Shown: one piece after another, positions 8,021-15,662 of the stretch | Position numbering within the stretch: position 1 is the stretch's first letter | How the letters are laid out: every line of letters starts with the position of its first letter | Assembly: GCF_016587415.1 (NCBI RefSeq) | Contig: NZ_BNJI01000002.1 | Location: 744,001-808,000 of the forward strand | Source: Ktedonobacter sp. SOSP1-85 | Lineage (GTDB): Bacteria > Chloroflexota > Ktedonobacteria > Ktedonobacterales > Ktedonobacteraceae | Reading direction: 5' to 3' | Length of the DNA: 64,000 nucleotides | Made by a program: the position numbers and the translations under genes | Notes under the pieces: generated by a model | Seen by the model: only the letters and a program-made list of their open reading frames with translations | Databases searched by the model: none | Told to the model about the DNA's origin: nothing

Positions 8021-8491
8021 TGTCTTCACCTCCTGGATGCGCTCACTTACTACCCTAAAGGGCACAAGGTACGCGCCCACACGTTTGGGTTCGCATAGGG
8101 CAACGCATACACACCTCTGGCGCGTATGCATAGGGGCAACGCGTAGGCGCGTACGTAAGTAGCGCACGCTTACTTGCGGAGGGGTAGAGGCACATTCCTT
8201 GAGGACTGTACCACCTCACGCTTCTCGCTTCTTACCGGATTATTGGCCACGGCAAGCGCGATAGTGAGGTGATAGCGGGGAAATATCGGGAGGGTGATAG
8301 ATCGTGGCTACCAGGTCAGATAGGCGTCTGCCATGGAACAGATGATAACCTCCATAGCTTGCGGAGGTTTGCTAGGGTCACCGTCCATACGGACTTTTTT
8401 TCTCCTCTTCATACTGGCGCGCCCGAGGCACGCGCTATGTGTTTCCATTGGCAAAAGAATGCCTGCAAGCATCCTCTGGGCAAAAACGTTC
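8021..8491 (-). promoter_or_regulatory. Long 5' leader of the NRAMP-related gene, possibly a regulatory RNA
   Basis: From the predicted start near 8491 to the start codon there are about 470 nt without a convincing gene. On the reverse strand the leader contains the hairpin AACCTCC...GGAGGTT (about 8345-8375), GTCCGTATGGAC (about 8385-8398) and two near-copies of GCGTTGCCCTATGC at 8093-8106 and 8128-8142 (forward GCATAGGGCAACGC and GCATAGGGGCAACGC). Long structured leaders before metal transporters are often riboswitches, but I could not match this one to the M-box, the yybP-ykoY Mn switch, a T-box or any other class I know. Confidence 0.4.
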
Positions 8492-8498
8492 CAAGCCC

Positions 8499-8528
8499 AT
8501 CATAGCGATGCTTCCCACAAAAAGTCAA
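8499..8528 (-). promoter_or_regulatory. Predicted promoter of the NRAMP-related gene
   Basis: On the reverse strand TTGACT (8523-8528) and TATGAT (8499-8504) are separated by 18 bp. It is the best vegetative-type promoter between this gene and the upstream reverse-strand locus. Confidence 0.55.
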
Positions 8529-8553
8529 GAGCCTTTGGACGAATGGGCAATAG

Positions 8554-8621
8554 TAGCGAAGCTAATAAAAAGGCGATACAGGAAGAAATTCTCCTGTATC
8601 GCCTTTTTACTGACTTCGCTA
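8554..8621. terminator. Terminator hairpin after the degraded ABC locus
   Basis: AAAAAGGCGATACAGGA (8567-8583) pairs perfectly with TCCTGTATCGCCTTTTT (8592-8608), and an outer TAGCGAAG/CTTCGCTA pair (8554-8561, 8614-8621) extends it across a small internal loop. It lies 15 bases past the stop at 8636 and is A/T-rich at both flanks, as expected of an intrinsic terminator working in either direction. Confidence 0.75.
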
Positions 8622-8635
8622 AGAGGATGAGAGTG

Positions 8636-9229
8636 CTAGCCCTTCATGCCAGAGGTCATGATACCGCGCACAAAGTAGCGCTGAGCAAAGAAAAAGATCA
8701 GGATCTCGGGTATGATGTAGATCAAGGCGCCAGCGGCCTGTAAGGTTGGAATGCCATTGCCATGCGGGTCCAGGTAGGATGTACTGATGGCCACGGCCAG
8801 GGTGGTATTGTCCAGGCTCAGGAGGAGTGAGGGCGTGATATAGTCGCCCCACACACCTGTAAACGAGATCAGGAAGGCCGTCACCAGGACCGGGGCCGAG
8901 AGCGGGAGAAAGATCCGCCAGAAGATGCGCCCATAGCCACAACCATCGAGGATGGCGGCCTCCTCCAGTTCTGAGGGAATGGCGCTAAAGAACTGGCGAA
9001 ACAGGAAGGTGAGGTAAGGGGTCGAGGCCAGACCCCAGAGTACCCAGGGCCAGTAGGTATCGACGATGCCCAGGCGCGCAAAGATCATGTATGTTGGAAT
9101 AAGGGTCACAATGTTGGGAAGCATCATAGTGGAGAGCATTACCAGAAACAGGGGGCGCTTGCCCCGGCCCCTGAGGCGCGCGAAGCCAAAGCCAACCAGC
9201 GCGCTTGATAGCGTGACCAGTACCGCGAC
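8636..9229 (-). pseudogene. MalG-type sugar ABC permease, C-terminal fragment fused to a binding-protein fragment
   Basis: About 197 residues match the last two thirds of a carbohydrate permease of the MalG type. They include the segment LVGFGFARLRGRGKRPLF, the EAA loop IPSELEEAAILDGCGYGRIF and the family ending GIMTSGMKG. The first helix and the start are missing. Instead the frame continues upstream, without a stop, into a solute-binding-protein sequence. The junction is near 9230, between DLLELAKKLT and VAVLVTLSSAL. A deletion therefore removed the end of the binding-protein gene, the whole MalF-type permease gene and the beginning of malG. The fragment cannot form a working importer on its own. 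Confidence 0.85.
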
Positions 9230-9825
9230 GGTCAGCTTTTTCGCGAGTTCGAGCAGATCGTCATAGCTGACAGGCTCGGTCTCGCTCAGGGGTGTGACGC
9301 CTGCCTGCTCGAAGAGGGCCTTGTTGTACCAGAGCGTGGCATCCTGGCTCCAGTCTTTCACAATACCATAATAGGGTCCCTGACCTGACTGCTTGCCATC
9401 CCAGCGAAAACCATTATTGATGGCTTGTAGATCGCTCTTTTTCAGCACGCTGCTCTTCTCAAGATAGGCGTCCAGGTTAAGGGCCAGGCCGCGCGCGTTG
9501 TTGTTGGCGCTGCCGACCGCCGCGCCACGCACAAAGTCAGGAGGCGTGCCAGAGGCCAGCATGGCACTCAAGCGCGTATCATCATACTCGATAAACTTAA
9601 TCTTAATGGTTGAATTGAGTTTTTCGAACTCGCTGATATACGCCTTGGTAAACTCACTGCTCGCGTACATAACGGTCAGGGTGGTGACGCCACGCCGCCA
9701 CCACTGCTGGCGTTGGCATTACATGCTTCAAGCAGGGCACTGGCTCCGGCCACTGTCCCAAGGGTCAACGCGGAGTTCTTAATAAAGCGACGGCGATTGA
9801 TGGAGAAATTCTTCATAGGTTGCAT
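9230..9825 (-). pseudogene. Sugar ABC solute-binding protein, frameshifted and 3'-truncated
   Basis: From the ATG at 9825 the sequence gives a Tat-like signal with lipobox: NRRRFIKNSALTLGTVAGAS, then LLEAC at the cleavage site. The frame is then lost near 9688-9702, where a GTGGC seems duplicated; it ends at the TGA at 9676. In the shifted frame VTTLTVMYASSEFTKAYI continues into a normal binding-protein start, with GTPPDFVRG and LDAYLEKSSVLKKSD, up to about residue 170. There it joins the permease fragment. AAGGGAAAGAG precedes the start. The gene lies 86 bp after the GH35 gene and was presumably the receptor for its product. Two separate lesions make it non-functional. Confidence 0.85.
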
Positions 9826-9857
9826 CTTGCTCTTTCCCTTCCTTCGCTGAAGAAGGA

Positions 9858-9871
9858 TAACGATGTCGTTA
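9858..9871. promoter_or_regulatory. LacI-type operator candidate before the broken binding-protein gene
   Basis: TAACGATGTCGTTA is a 14-bp palindrome (six-base arms, TG centre) 33 bp before the start at 9825. Size and shape suit a LacI-family protein, but it differs from the TGGACCGGTCCA sites at the nearby LacI gene, so its owner is uncertain. Confidence 0.4.
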
Positions 9872-9911
9872 AAAAACAGGCAATGAAGAGACAATGAGAG
9901 AGCGATCTATG

Positions 9912-12278
9912 CTACCTGGTGGAAGCCAGGCGGGCATGATACTCTAGCCGCGATGTAATGGAACGTATCTCAATGGGCATAAACCCATCAGTGCTCGGGC
10001 GAAAGGCCATCCCGGTTGGGAAATAGCTCAAGGTTTGCGCATTCTGGCGGATCGGGTTGAGGCGCAGAACCAACTCTTGGACCTCATCCTGGCAAAGGAA
10101 GCGCTTGAGCCCGATTTCCCAGGGCGTGCCATTCGCGAAGTGATCGGCGACCAGGCGACCATCCAGGAACGCCTGCCCGGTATCTCCAAGATAATCGATG
10201 TGCAGGAAGACATCCTGCACCGGCTCCAATGCCAGTGCCGGGAGTGCCAGCTTGAGCGTTTGCGCGTTGACTTGCTCAACCTGTAATTCAAAATGCTGCT
10301 CAGGGACGTGCAACGTCGCCTGCGTAAAGACACTCCTTTCTGTCGTCGTAAAGCTGCCTTCAGGCGAGGCTGGCTCCTGCTGTAAAGGTGGATAGAAGGC
10401 GAGGTGAAGCGCCTCTTCTCCCTGCCAATTACAGTGCAGCTCGTCTTCCTGATTGAAAATAAAGGCGTCGGCGAGGACAAGGCGCTCTTCGCCCCACAGA
10501 GGCAGCTTCCAGGCCGTCATGGCCTGTTCCTGGGTCAGGACAAGCACCTGAACCTCGCGACCATCGTGGCTGGTAATTCGTGCCTGGAACTCCAGGCCAC
10601 CGCTGGCGCTGACATAGCTCCAGGCCTCTTCCTCGCGTTTCGTCCCTGCGGCTACCTCAAGCTGTCGATAGGTGGTCTTTTCAAAGGCCAGTTCTGGGGC
10701 CATCCCGGTGGGTGCGAAGAAGATGTAGGTCGTCTGGCCCGCGTTCTCAAGCTTCATAAGTAGCTGCGCGGTCGCATATTTGAGCAGGACATTGCCAGCA
10801 AGGCGCAGATTAAAGGGCAGAATCGCGCTAACGCCCTGGCGCAGGGTAAACCCTTCCTGGCTGTGAGGAATTGTGAGCGTTTCATTCGGCAGATCGACCT
10901 GAATCTGTACCCCCTCGTGATCTTGTAGCTCCGCGTGATCCTGATAATTATTCAGGAAGAGGAAACCAGATGTGCTGTCGTGCCGCGCCGAATAGCGTAG
11001 CGTCTGTGTGTCCTCTGGTGTGATCTCCTGGCTTCCCTGGGGAAGCGCGACCCTCATGGGAGCGAGCAGGGCATCAAAGTCATGCAAGAAATAGTGGAGC
11101 GCCTTCAGACGATGGTAGGAGGCGTTGAGTTGTCCATATTCACGCACGGGTGCCTGGAAATCATAGGAGATGCGTGGCACGGTATATTCATTGAGATAGC
11201 TATGTTTCCCCACAGGATTGGAGCCACCGTGATACATGTAGTACCCAATCCAGTTTGATCCGCTGCCCAGGGCCACAACCGCCATCGCCTGCGAGCACTC
11301 TGGCGGCACAATCGGGCGATGATGATAGGTAATCTGGATACCACTCCCAAGCTCGCAACTGACGTAGGGATAACGGGTTGCTTCATACGTGACCTCGGCG
11401 TTTGCCAGCGGCTGCTGGTGGCGGTCGCGGAAGAGGAACTCATGCGTTGGCCCCTGGCGAAAATCGGGATCGGGAATCCAGGGAGTGAAGGCATAGCCGC
11501 CATGCATCGGCAGCAGACCCTGTTTCGGTATCGGCGAACCGACCCAGGCGGTTGCAGTATAAATAGGCGCACGCAATCCGGCCTCTATGGCGAGGCGTTG
11601 GAGCGTTTGCAGGTGTGCGCTACCATCTTCGCCCGCTGGAACCCACTCGCTACCCTGCCTGGGGGTAACCTCCCAGGGCGCGCCACAGTGCATGTATTCA
11701 TTCTCAAGCTGAAAGCCGATGATTGGCCCACCATCCTCAAAGAGGAGTCCACGTACCTGTTCCCCAACCTGGTCGTAGTAGCGTTTGACATAGGCGAGGT
11801 ACTGCTCATCATTAGAGCGCACCTGAATGGCCCTGCCATACAGCCAATCGGGCAAGCCACCATTGCGGCACTCGCCATGCGCAAAGGGGCCAACCCTGAG
11901 CACGAGTGAGAGTCCTACCTTCTGGCAGATTTCAACGAACAAGCGTACATCACGATCTCCAGACCAGTCAAAGATGCCCTCATCCTCCTCGACATGAATC
12001 CAGAAGATATAGGTCGCGACAATCGTTACCCCACCGGCCTGCATTTTGCGCAGCTCCTGCTCCCAGTACTGGCGCGGAAAACGCGAAAAATGGAACTCAC
12101 CCATAATGGGAATATGAGGACGCCCATTGCGGGTCAGGTAGTAGTTGGTAAAGGCAAAGGCTTCACCCTGGGGACTGATACCTCCTAGCCCGAATGTTCC
12201 CTCGCTTACCCCGGGTATCTCGCAGGTCAGGTTGAGTACATGCTTGCCGCGTGGCGAAACGCGCTGATCAATGGTCAC
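9912..12278 (-). CDS. Glycoside hydrolase family 35 beta-galactosidase
   Basis: A 788-residue protein read from a GTG at 12278 with AAGGAG about seven bases before it. The GH35 barrel is clear: PIMGEFHFSRFPRQYW near residue 57, GVTIVATYIFWIHVEEDEG near residue 83, and GGPIIGFQLENEYM near residue 183, whose second Glu (about 194) is the expected acid/base. YVSCELGSG near residue 305 offers the nucleophile Glu (about 309). The C-terminal half is beta-rich jelly-roll domains. No signal peptide is seen, so the enzyme is probably cytoplasmic and cleaves imported galactosides. It follows a LacI gene and precedes a transporter that is now broken, so its substrate supply may depend on another importer. 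Confidence 0.9.
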   Translation of the reverse strand: MTIDQRVSPRGKHVLNLTCEIPGVSEGTFGLGGISPQGEAFAFTNYYLTRNGRPHIPIMGEFHFSRFPRQYWEQELRKMQAGGVTIVATYIFWIHVEEDEGIFDWSGDRDVRLFVEICQKVGLSLVLRVGPFAHGECRNGGLPDWLYGRAIQVRSNDEQYLAYVKRYYDQVGEQVRGLLFEDGGPIIGFQLENEYMHCGAPWEVTPRQGSEWVPAGEDGSAHLQTLQRLAIEAGLRAPIYTATAWVGSPIPKQGLLPMHGGYAFTPWIPDPDFRQGPTHEFLFRDRHQQPLANAEVTYEATRYPYVSCELGSGIQITYHHRPIVPPECSQAMAVVALGSGSNWIGYYMYHGGSNPVGKHSYLNEYTVPRISYDFQAPVREYGQLNASYHRLKALHYFLHDFDALLAPMRVALPQGSQEITPEDTQTLRYSARHDSTSGFLFLNNYQDHAELQDHEGVQIQVDLPNETLTIPHSQEGFTLRQGVSAILPFNLRLAGNVLLKYATAQLLMKLENAGQTTYIFFAPTGMAPELAFEKTTYRQLEVAAGTKREEEAWSYVSASGGLEFQARITSHDGREVQVLVLTQEQAMTAWKLPLWGEERLVLADAFIFNQEDELHCNWQGEEALHLAFYPPLQQEPASPEGSFTTTERSVFTQATLHVPEQHFELQVEQVNAQTLKLALPALALEPVQDVFLHIDYLGDTGQAFLDGRLVADHFANGTPWEIGLKRFLCQDEVQELVLRLNPIRQNAQTLSYFPTGMAFRPSTDGFMPIEIRSITSRLEYHARLASTR

Positions 12279-12386
12279 GTGCTAGCTCCTTGCTAGTGAA
12301 AGCCATGGACATCATGGCATTGAGTGTATAGAAATTACGTCCTGTTGTGCATACTTGCTGATATTTGCACATAGGGATATCTGATA

Positions 12387-12404
12387 CTATGCCTTAGGGC
12401 ATAG
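12387..12404. promoter_or_regulatory. 18-bp palindrome upstream of the GH35 gene
   Basis: CTATGCC-ttag-GGCATAG has perfect seven-base arms and lies 109-126 bp before the GH35 start codon. It could be an operator or part of a promoter region. No strong -35/-10 pair was found beside it. Confidence 0.35.
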
Positions 12405-12532
12405 CGCTGATGCGAACAAGAAAGAACGTATAGATAGGTGTTAGTGAAGGGTAAGCCTTACTTTTCTCTTGACCTCCTTACGGCATTGAAAGTAGACTCG
12501 GCGGTGAGTCTTGATAGTAAGAAAAGCTTTGT

Positions 12533-13549
12533 TTAGGTGATTGGATAGGTGGCCGTTGAACGTCGTAGAACCAGGTGGGGTTCCACGAGTTGGGCGTCGG
12601 AAACTTGCGCCTCGCCATTGATCTGTGCGAAGAGCAAGTGTGTTGCTGCCTGCGCGAGTTGGAGTTTGGGTACGGCAACCGTTGTGAGTGGCGGCCGAAT
12701 ATGCGCGGATACAAATATATCATCCAGGCCGATAATAGAGACATCTTCGGGCACGCGCAATCCAGCATCCAGGGCTGCTTCTATCGCACCAATCGCCATA
12801 AGATCGGTGGCGGCGAAGATGGCCGTGGGTGGTTGCTCTTCTTTAAAGAGGCTCTTTGCTACGTTGTAACCGCTCTCCAGGGTAGAATTGCCCGGTAGGA
12901 TCCTTTTACCAGGTAGAGAGAGGCCCCTGGCTTGCAAGATTGAGAGAAAGCCTGCCTGGCGCAAGGATTGTTGTGGGTCATCAACGATAACAGCCAGGTC
13001 GCGGTGCCCCAGTTCAAGCAAGTGTTGAGCCGCCAGTTGCCCAGCGCGGAAGAAATCAACACTGACCTGGGGAATACCCTGAGGGGCTTCGTTCTCCTGC
13101 CAATCGCAGAGAACGATGGGTATGTCTTGCTGAAAGTGACCTGTGATATCGGTGATATCCATACTGGAACCCATAATGATATAGCCATCAACCCAACCGC
13201 TACGTAGGCGCTCCATACGTAGGCGCCCATGTTCAAAGTTATAGTGGGTATTGCAGATGAGGGTCTGGTAACCATGCTCAAGCGCCGTTTGTTCGATAGC
13301 CTCAACGATTTCTGGATAGAAGGGATTGCTGATGGTAGGCAGAATGACGGCGATGGTCGAGGTCTTATGATTAGAGAGGCTGCGTGCGACCATATTTGGT
13401 CGATAGCCCATCTCCTCCGCGCACTGTAAAATGCGGCGGCGGGTCGCCTCACTAACGGTTCCCTTGCCCGAGAGCGCATTTGCCACCGTACTCTTGGCGA
13501 GTCCAGTAGCTCTGGCAATGTCGTAAATCGTTACCATAACCCTCTTCAT
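12533..13549 (-). CDS. LacI family transcriptional regulator
   Basis: About 338 residues. VTIYDIARATGLAKSTVANA is the LacI helix-turn-helix and hinge start, followed by MGYRPNMVARSL, the hinge helix region. The periplasmic-binding-protein-like core has IAVILPTISNPFYPEIVEAI, then TAIFAATDLMAIGAIEAALD and VPEDVSIIGLDDI. The open frame extends to 13681, but that part covers the promoter. ATG at 13549 is used; ATG at 13537, directly before VTIYDIA, is an alternative. It reads toward the GH35 gene 254 bp downstream and the broken ABC locus. Its promoter carries two copies of TGGACCGGTCCA, which it very likely binds. Confidence 0.92.
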   Translation of the reverse strand: MKRVMVTIYDIARATGLAKSTVANALSGKGTVSEATRRRILQCAEEMGYRPNMVARSLSNHKTSTIAVILPTISNPFYPEIVEAIEQTALEHGYQTLICNTHYNFEHGRLRMERLRSGWVDGYIIMGSSMDITDITGHFQQDIPIVLCDWQENEAPQGIPQVSVDFFRAGQLAAQHLLELGHRDLAVIVDDPQQSLRQAGFLSILQARGLSLPGKRILPGNSTLESGYNVAKSLFKEEQPPTAIFAATDLMAIGAIEAALDAGLRVPEDVSIIGLDDIFVSAHIRPPLTTVAVPKLQLAQAATHLLFAQINGEAQVSDAQLVEPHLVLRRSTATYPIT

Positions 13550-13593
13550 CTTTGAACGGCGTTTATCGGTTTCAGCCCTTTGAAATCCTTGTG

Positions 13594-13642
13594 TGGACCG
13601 GTCCATATGTGTAGTATACATAAATGGACCGGTCCATGTCAA
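13594..13642 (-). promoter_or_regulatory. Autoregulated promoter of the LacI gene with two TGGACCGGTCCA operators
   Basis: On the reverse strand TTGACA (13637-13642) and TATACT (13613-13618) are 18 bp apart. One perfect palindrome TGGACCGGTCCA (13625-13636) fills the spacer directly after the -35 box, and an identical one (13594-13605) lies just past the -10 box. Their centres are 31 bp apart, about three turns. A bound LacI dimer or tetramer would shut this promoter, and with it probably the GH35 unit. Confidence 0.85.
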
Positions 13643-13703
13643 CAGTAATTTTCCCATCTTTGCGCTGCGCATCTCGCCCACGAAATAAGCTTCTCAACGA
13701 AGA

Positions 13704-13731
13704 AGAGGCCGCCTGCGAACAAGCGGCCTCT
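13704..13731. terminator. Terminator of the intact sugar ABC operon
   Basis: AGAGGCCGC and GCGGCCTCT (13704-13712, 13723-13731) form a nine-base-pair stem 17 bases past the stop of the MalG-type permease at 13748. No strong T-run follows on the reverse strand, so confidence is moderate. Confidence 0.55.
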
Positions 13732-13747
13732 AGTGGGTGAGGATATG

Positions 13748-14644
13748 TTAACCCTTCAAGCCAGTGGTACCGGCAATGCCCTGTACAATCTGTTTCTGGA
13801 AACAGAGGAAAACGATCAAGACCGGGATACCGCCCAGGAGAGCAGTAGCCATAATCTGCGCGTAGCGAATGCCAAACGAGGTCTGAACGGTCGCTAACCC
13901 CACCGGTAGGGTCATCATATTGTTGTTGGAGATAATGATGAACGGCCAGAGGAAGTTGTTCCACGAGATCACAAAGGTAAAGATGGCAACGGCAGCGAGG
14001 GCAGGCCTGGCGAGCGGCATCCAGATGCGCCAGTAGATGTTCAGGCGGCTGGCGCCATCGAGGAGAGCCGCCTCCTCGAACTCAGCAGGAATGCCATCGA
14101 AGTATTGTTTAAGGATGAAGACCGCCACGGGCGAAGCGATCTGGGGCAGGATAATTCCCCAATAGGTATCGACCAGTCCGAATGACTGCATTTCGGTAAA
14201 TAGCGGCACAATCAAGATCTGACCCGGAACCATAATACCCGCCAGGATCACCCAGAACACGATGCGATTTCCACGGAAGGGGATGCGCGAAAAGGCAAAG
14301 GCCGCCAGGCTCGCCAGGAAGATCGTCAGCAGACTGATCAAGCCAGAGGTCAAGGTGCTATTGAAATACCAGCGCCACATCTGGCTGTTTGCCAGCGTAC
14401 TGGTAAAGGCATCCAATGTGAAATGTGAAGAGAGCCAGGTGATTGGGATCGTTGTCGTTTCGGTCTCTGGTTTCAGGGAGGTATCAATGGCCCAGAGCAG
14501 AGGTAGAATCCAGAGAAGCGCTAAGAGAACGAGGAGTCCAAAAGATGCCCAGTAGGCAAGCTTATTGGCGCGGCGATAATCATAGGGCTGCCTCGTCGTG
14601 CTATTTTCCTTGCTAGCAGCTGATTGTACACTCTGTATGGCCAT
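13748..14644 (-). CDS. Carbohydrate ABC transporter permease, MalG type
   Basis: A 298-residue inner-membrane permease with six predicted helices. The EAA loop that contacts the ATPase reads GIPAEFEEAALLDGASRLNI near residue 190. The family ending IVQGIAGTTGLKG is present. Its ATG overlaps the TGA of the MalF-type permease by one base (TGATG), so translation is coupled. It is the last gene of the binding protein, permease, permease operon. No ATPase gene is present; in such operons a shared MsiK/UgpC-type ATPase encoded elsewhere usually serves. Regulation is probably by the LacI protein at 17589. The sugar is inferred to be an arabinan oligosaccharide from the shared operator with GH51. Confidence 0.92.
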   Translation of the reverse strand: MAIQSVQSAASKENSTTRQPYDYRRANKLAYWASFGLLVLLALLWILPLLWAIDTSLKPETETTTIPITWLSSHFTLDAFTSTLANSQMWRWYFNSTLTSGLISLLTIFLASLAAFAFSRIPFRGNRIVFWVILAGIMVPGQILIVPLFTEMQSFGLVDTYWGIILPQIASPVAVFILKQYFDGIPAEFEEAALLDGASRLNIYWRIWMPLARPALAAVAIFTFVISWNNFLWPFIIISNNNMMTLPVGLATVQTSFGIRYAQIMATALLGGIPVLIVFLCFQKQIVQGIAGTTGLKG

Positions 14645-15594
14645 CAGGCATCCCTCCTTTGACGGTTGAGCAGAGCAAACTGTCCCAACGAGACCAGTAA
14701 TACTAGAATAAAGAAGACATAGGACATCGCGGAGGCGAGGCCCATGCGAAACGAGGTGAAGCCGTTTTCATAAATGTATTGAATGATCGAGCGGGTGGCA
14801 AAGTTAGGGCCACCGCCCGTCAGCAGATAGGTCTGCGTAAAGAGCTGTAACGAGGCGATCACCTGCAAGATAATGATCAAGACGGTCGACCTATTGAGGA
14901 GCGGAATAGTGATCCAGCGAATACGTGACCAGGAGCCTGCTCCATCGATATTAGCGGCCTCCAAGAGCTCCTGGGGAATCTGTTGCATGCCCGCGAGATA
15001 GAGCACAAAGTTAAAGCCGACGGTCCACCAGGTGGTAAGAATGACGACAGCGATCATCGCCACGTGGGTATCTGTCAGCCATGGGACCTCTTTTAGTCCA
15101 AGGGAGGTCAGGGTTCCATTGATCAGGCCGAAGCCGGGTTGGTAGAGCCAACCCCAGATCAGTGTGACCACCGAGACCGGCAGAATGAAGGGCGCGAAGA
15201 AGATGGTACGGAACAACGATTGGGCCGGAATAGCGCGATTCACCAGTAACGCCAGGAACAAGGCGATAATCACCAGGACTGGTGTGCTGATGACGGTAAA
15301 AACAATGGTTGTCCACAGCGAGGACCAGAAGGCCGGATCGCCTATGAGTTCCTGGTAGTTTGCCAGGCCCAGAAAATTGGAGATCCCCTTGCCGCCGATG
15401 GTCCAGTTAAAGAAGCTCATCCGAAAGCCGAGAATGACCGGCCAGACTAAGAAAACGACATAGATGAGTAGAAATGGAAGCACAAAGCCAAAGCCCACCA
15501 GGTCGATACGGCGGCGCTGAGCCTTTTTGCTCTCAATCTGCTGCTGGCTCGGCGTTCCTACGCTCACGTCTCTTTGTATTGATACGTCCGACAT
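14644..15594 (-). CDS. Carbohydrate ABC transporter permease, MalF type
   Basis: About 316 residues with six predicted helices. The first helix is preceded by a basic stretch, KKAQRRRIDLVGFGF, and the EAA loop reads IPQELLEAANIDGAGSWSRI near residue 210. The start at 15594 is preferred over the more distal ATG because GAGGAG lies seven bases before it. The gene is 68 bp after the binding-protein gene and overlaps the next permease by one base. With the MalG-type protein it forms the membrane channel of a sugar importer. Confidence 0.92.
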   Translation of the reverse strand: MSDVSIQRDVSVGTPSQQQIESKKAQRRRIDLVGFGFVLPFLLIYVVFLVWPVILGFRMSFFNWTIGGKGISNFLGLANYQELIGDPAFWSSLWTTIVFTVISTPVLVIIALFLALLVNRAIPAQSLFRTIFFAPFILPVSVVTLIWGWLYQPGFGLINGTLTSLGLKEVPWLTDTHVAMIAVVILTTWWTVGFNFVLYLAGMQQIPQELLEAANIDGAGSWSRIRWITIPLLNRSTVLIIILQVIASLQLFTQTYLLTGGGPNFATRSIIQYIYENGFTSFRMGLASAMSYVFFILVLLVSLGQFALLNRQRRDA

Positions 15595-15662
15595 CGTTTC
15601 TCCTCTCATTGACTACAGTGTCAGCGGGATTCCTTCCGCGTGAGATAGCTGTGCGTGTACGG

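Noticed and set aside
8200..8230. AGGTGGTACAG on the reverse strand, resembling a T-box core
   Set aside because: The invariant UGGNACC is not complete, no specifier stem could be drawn, and the gene downstream is a metal transporter rather than an amino-acid gene.
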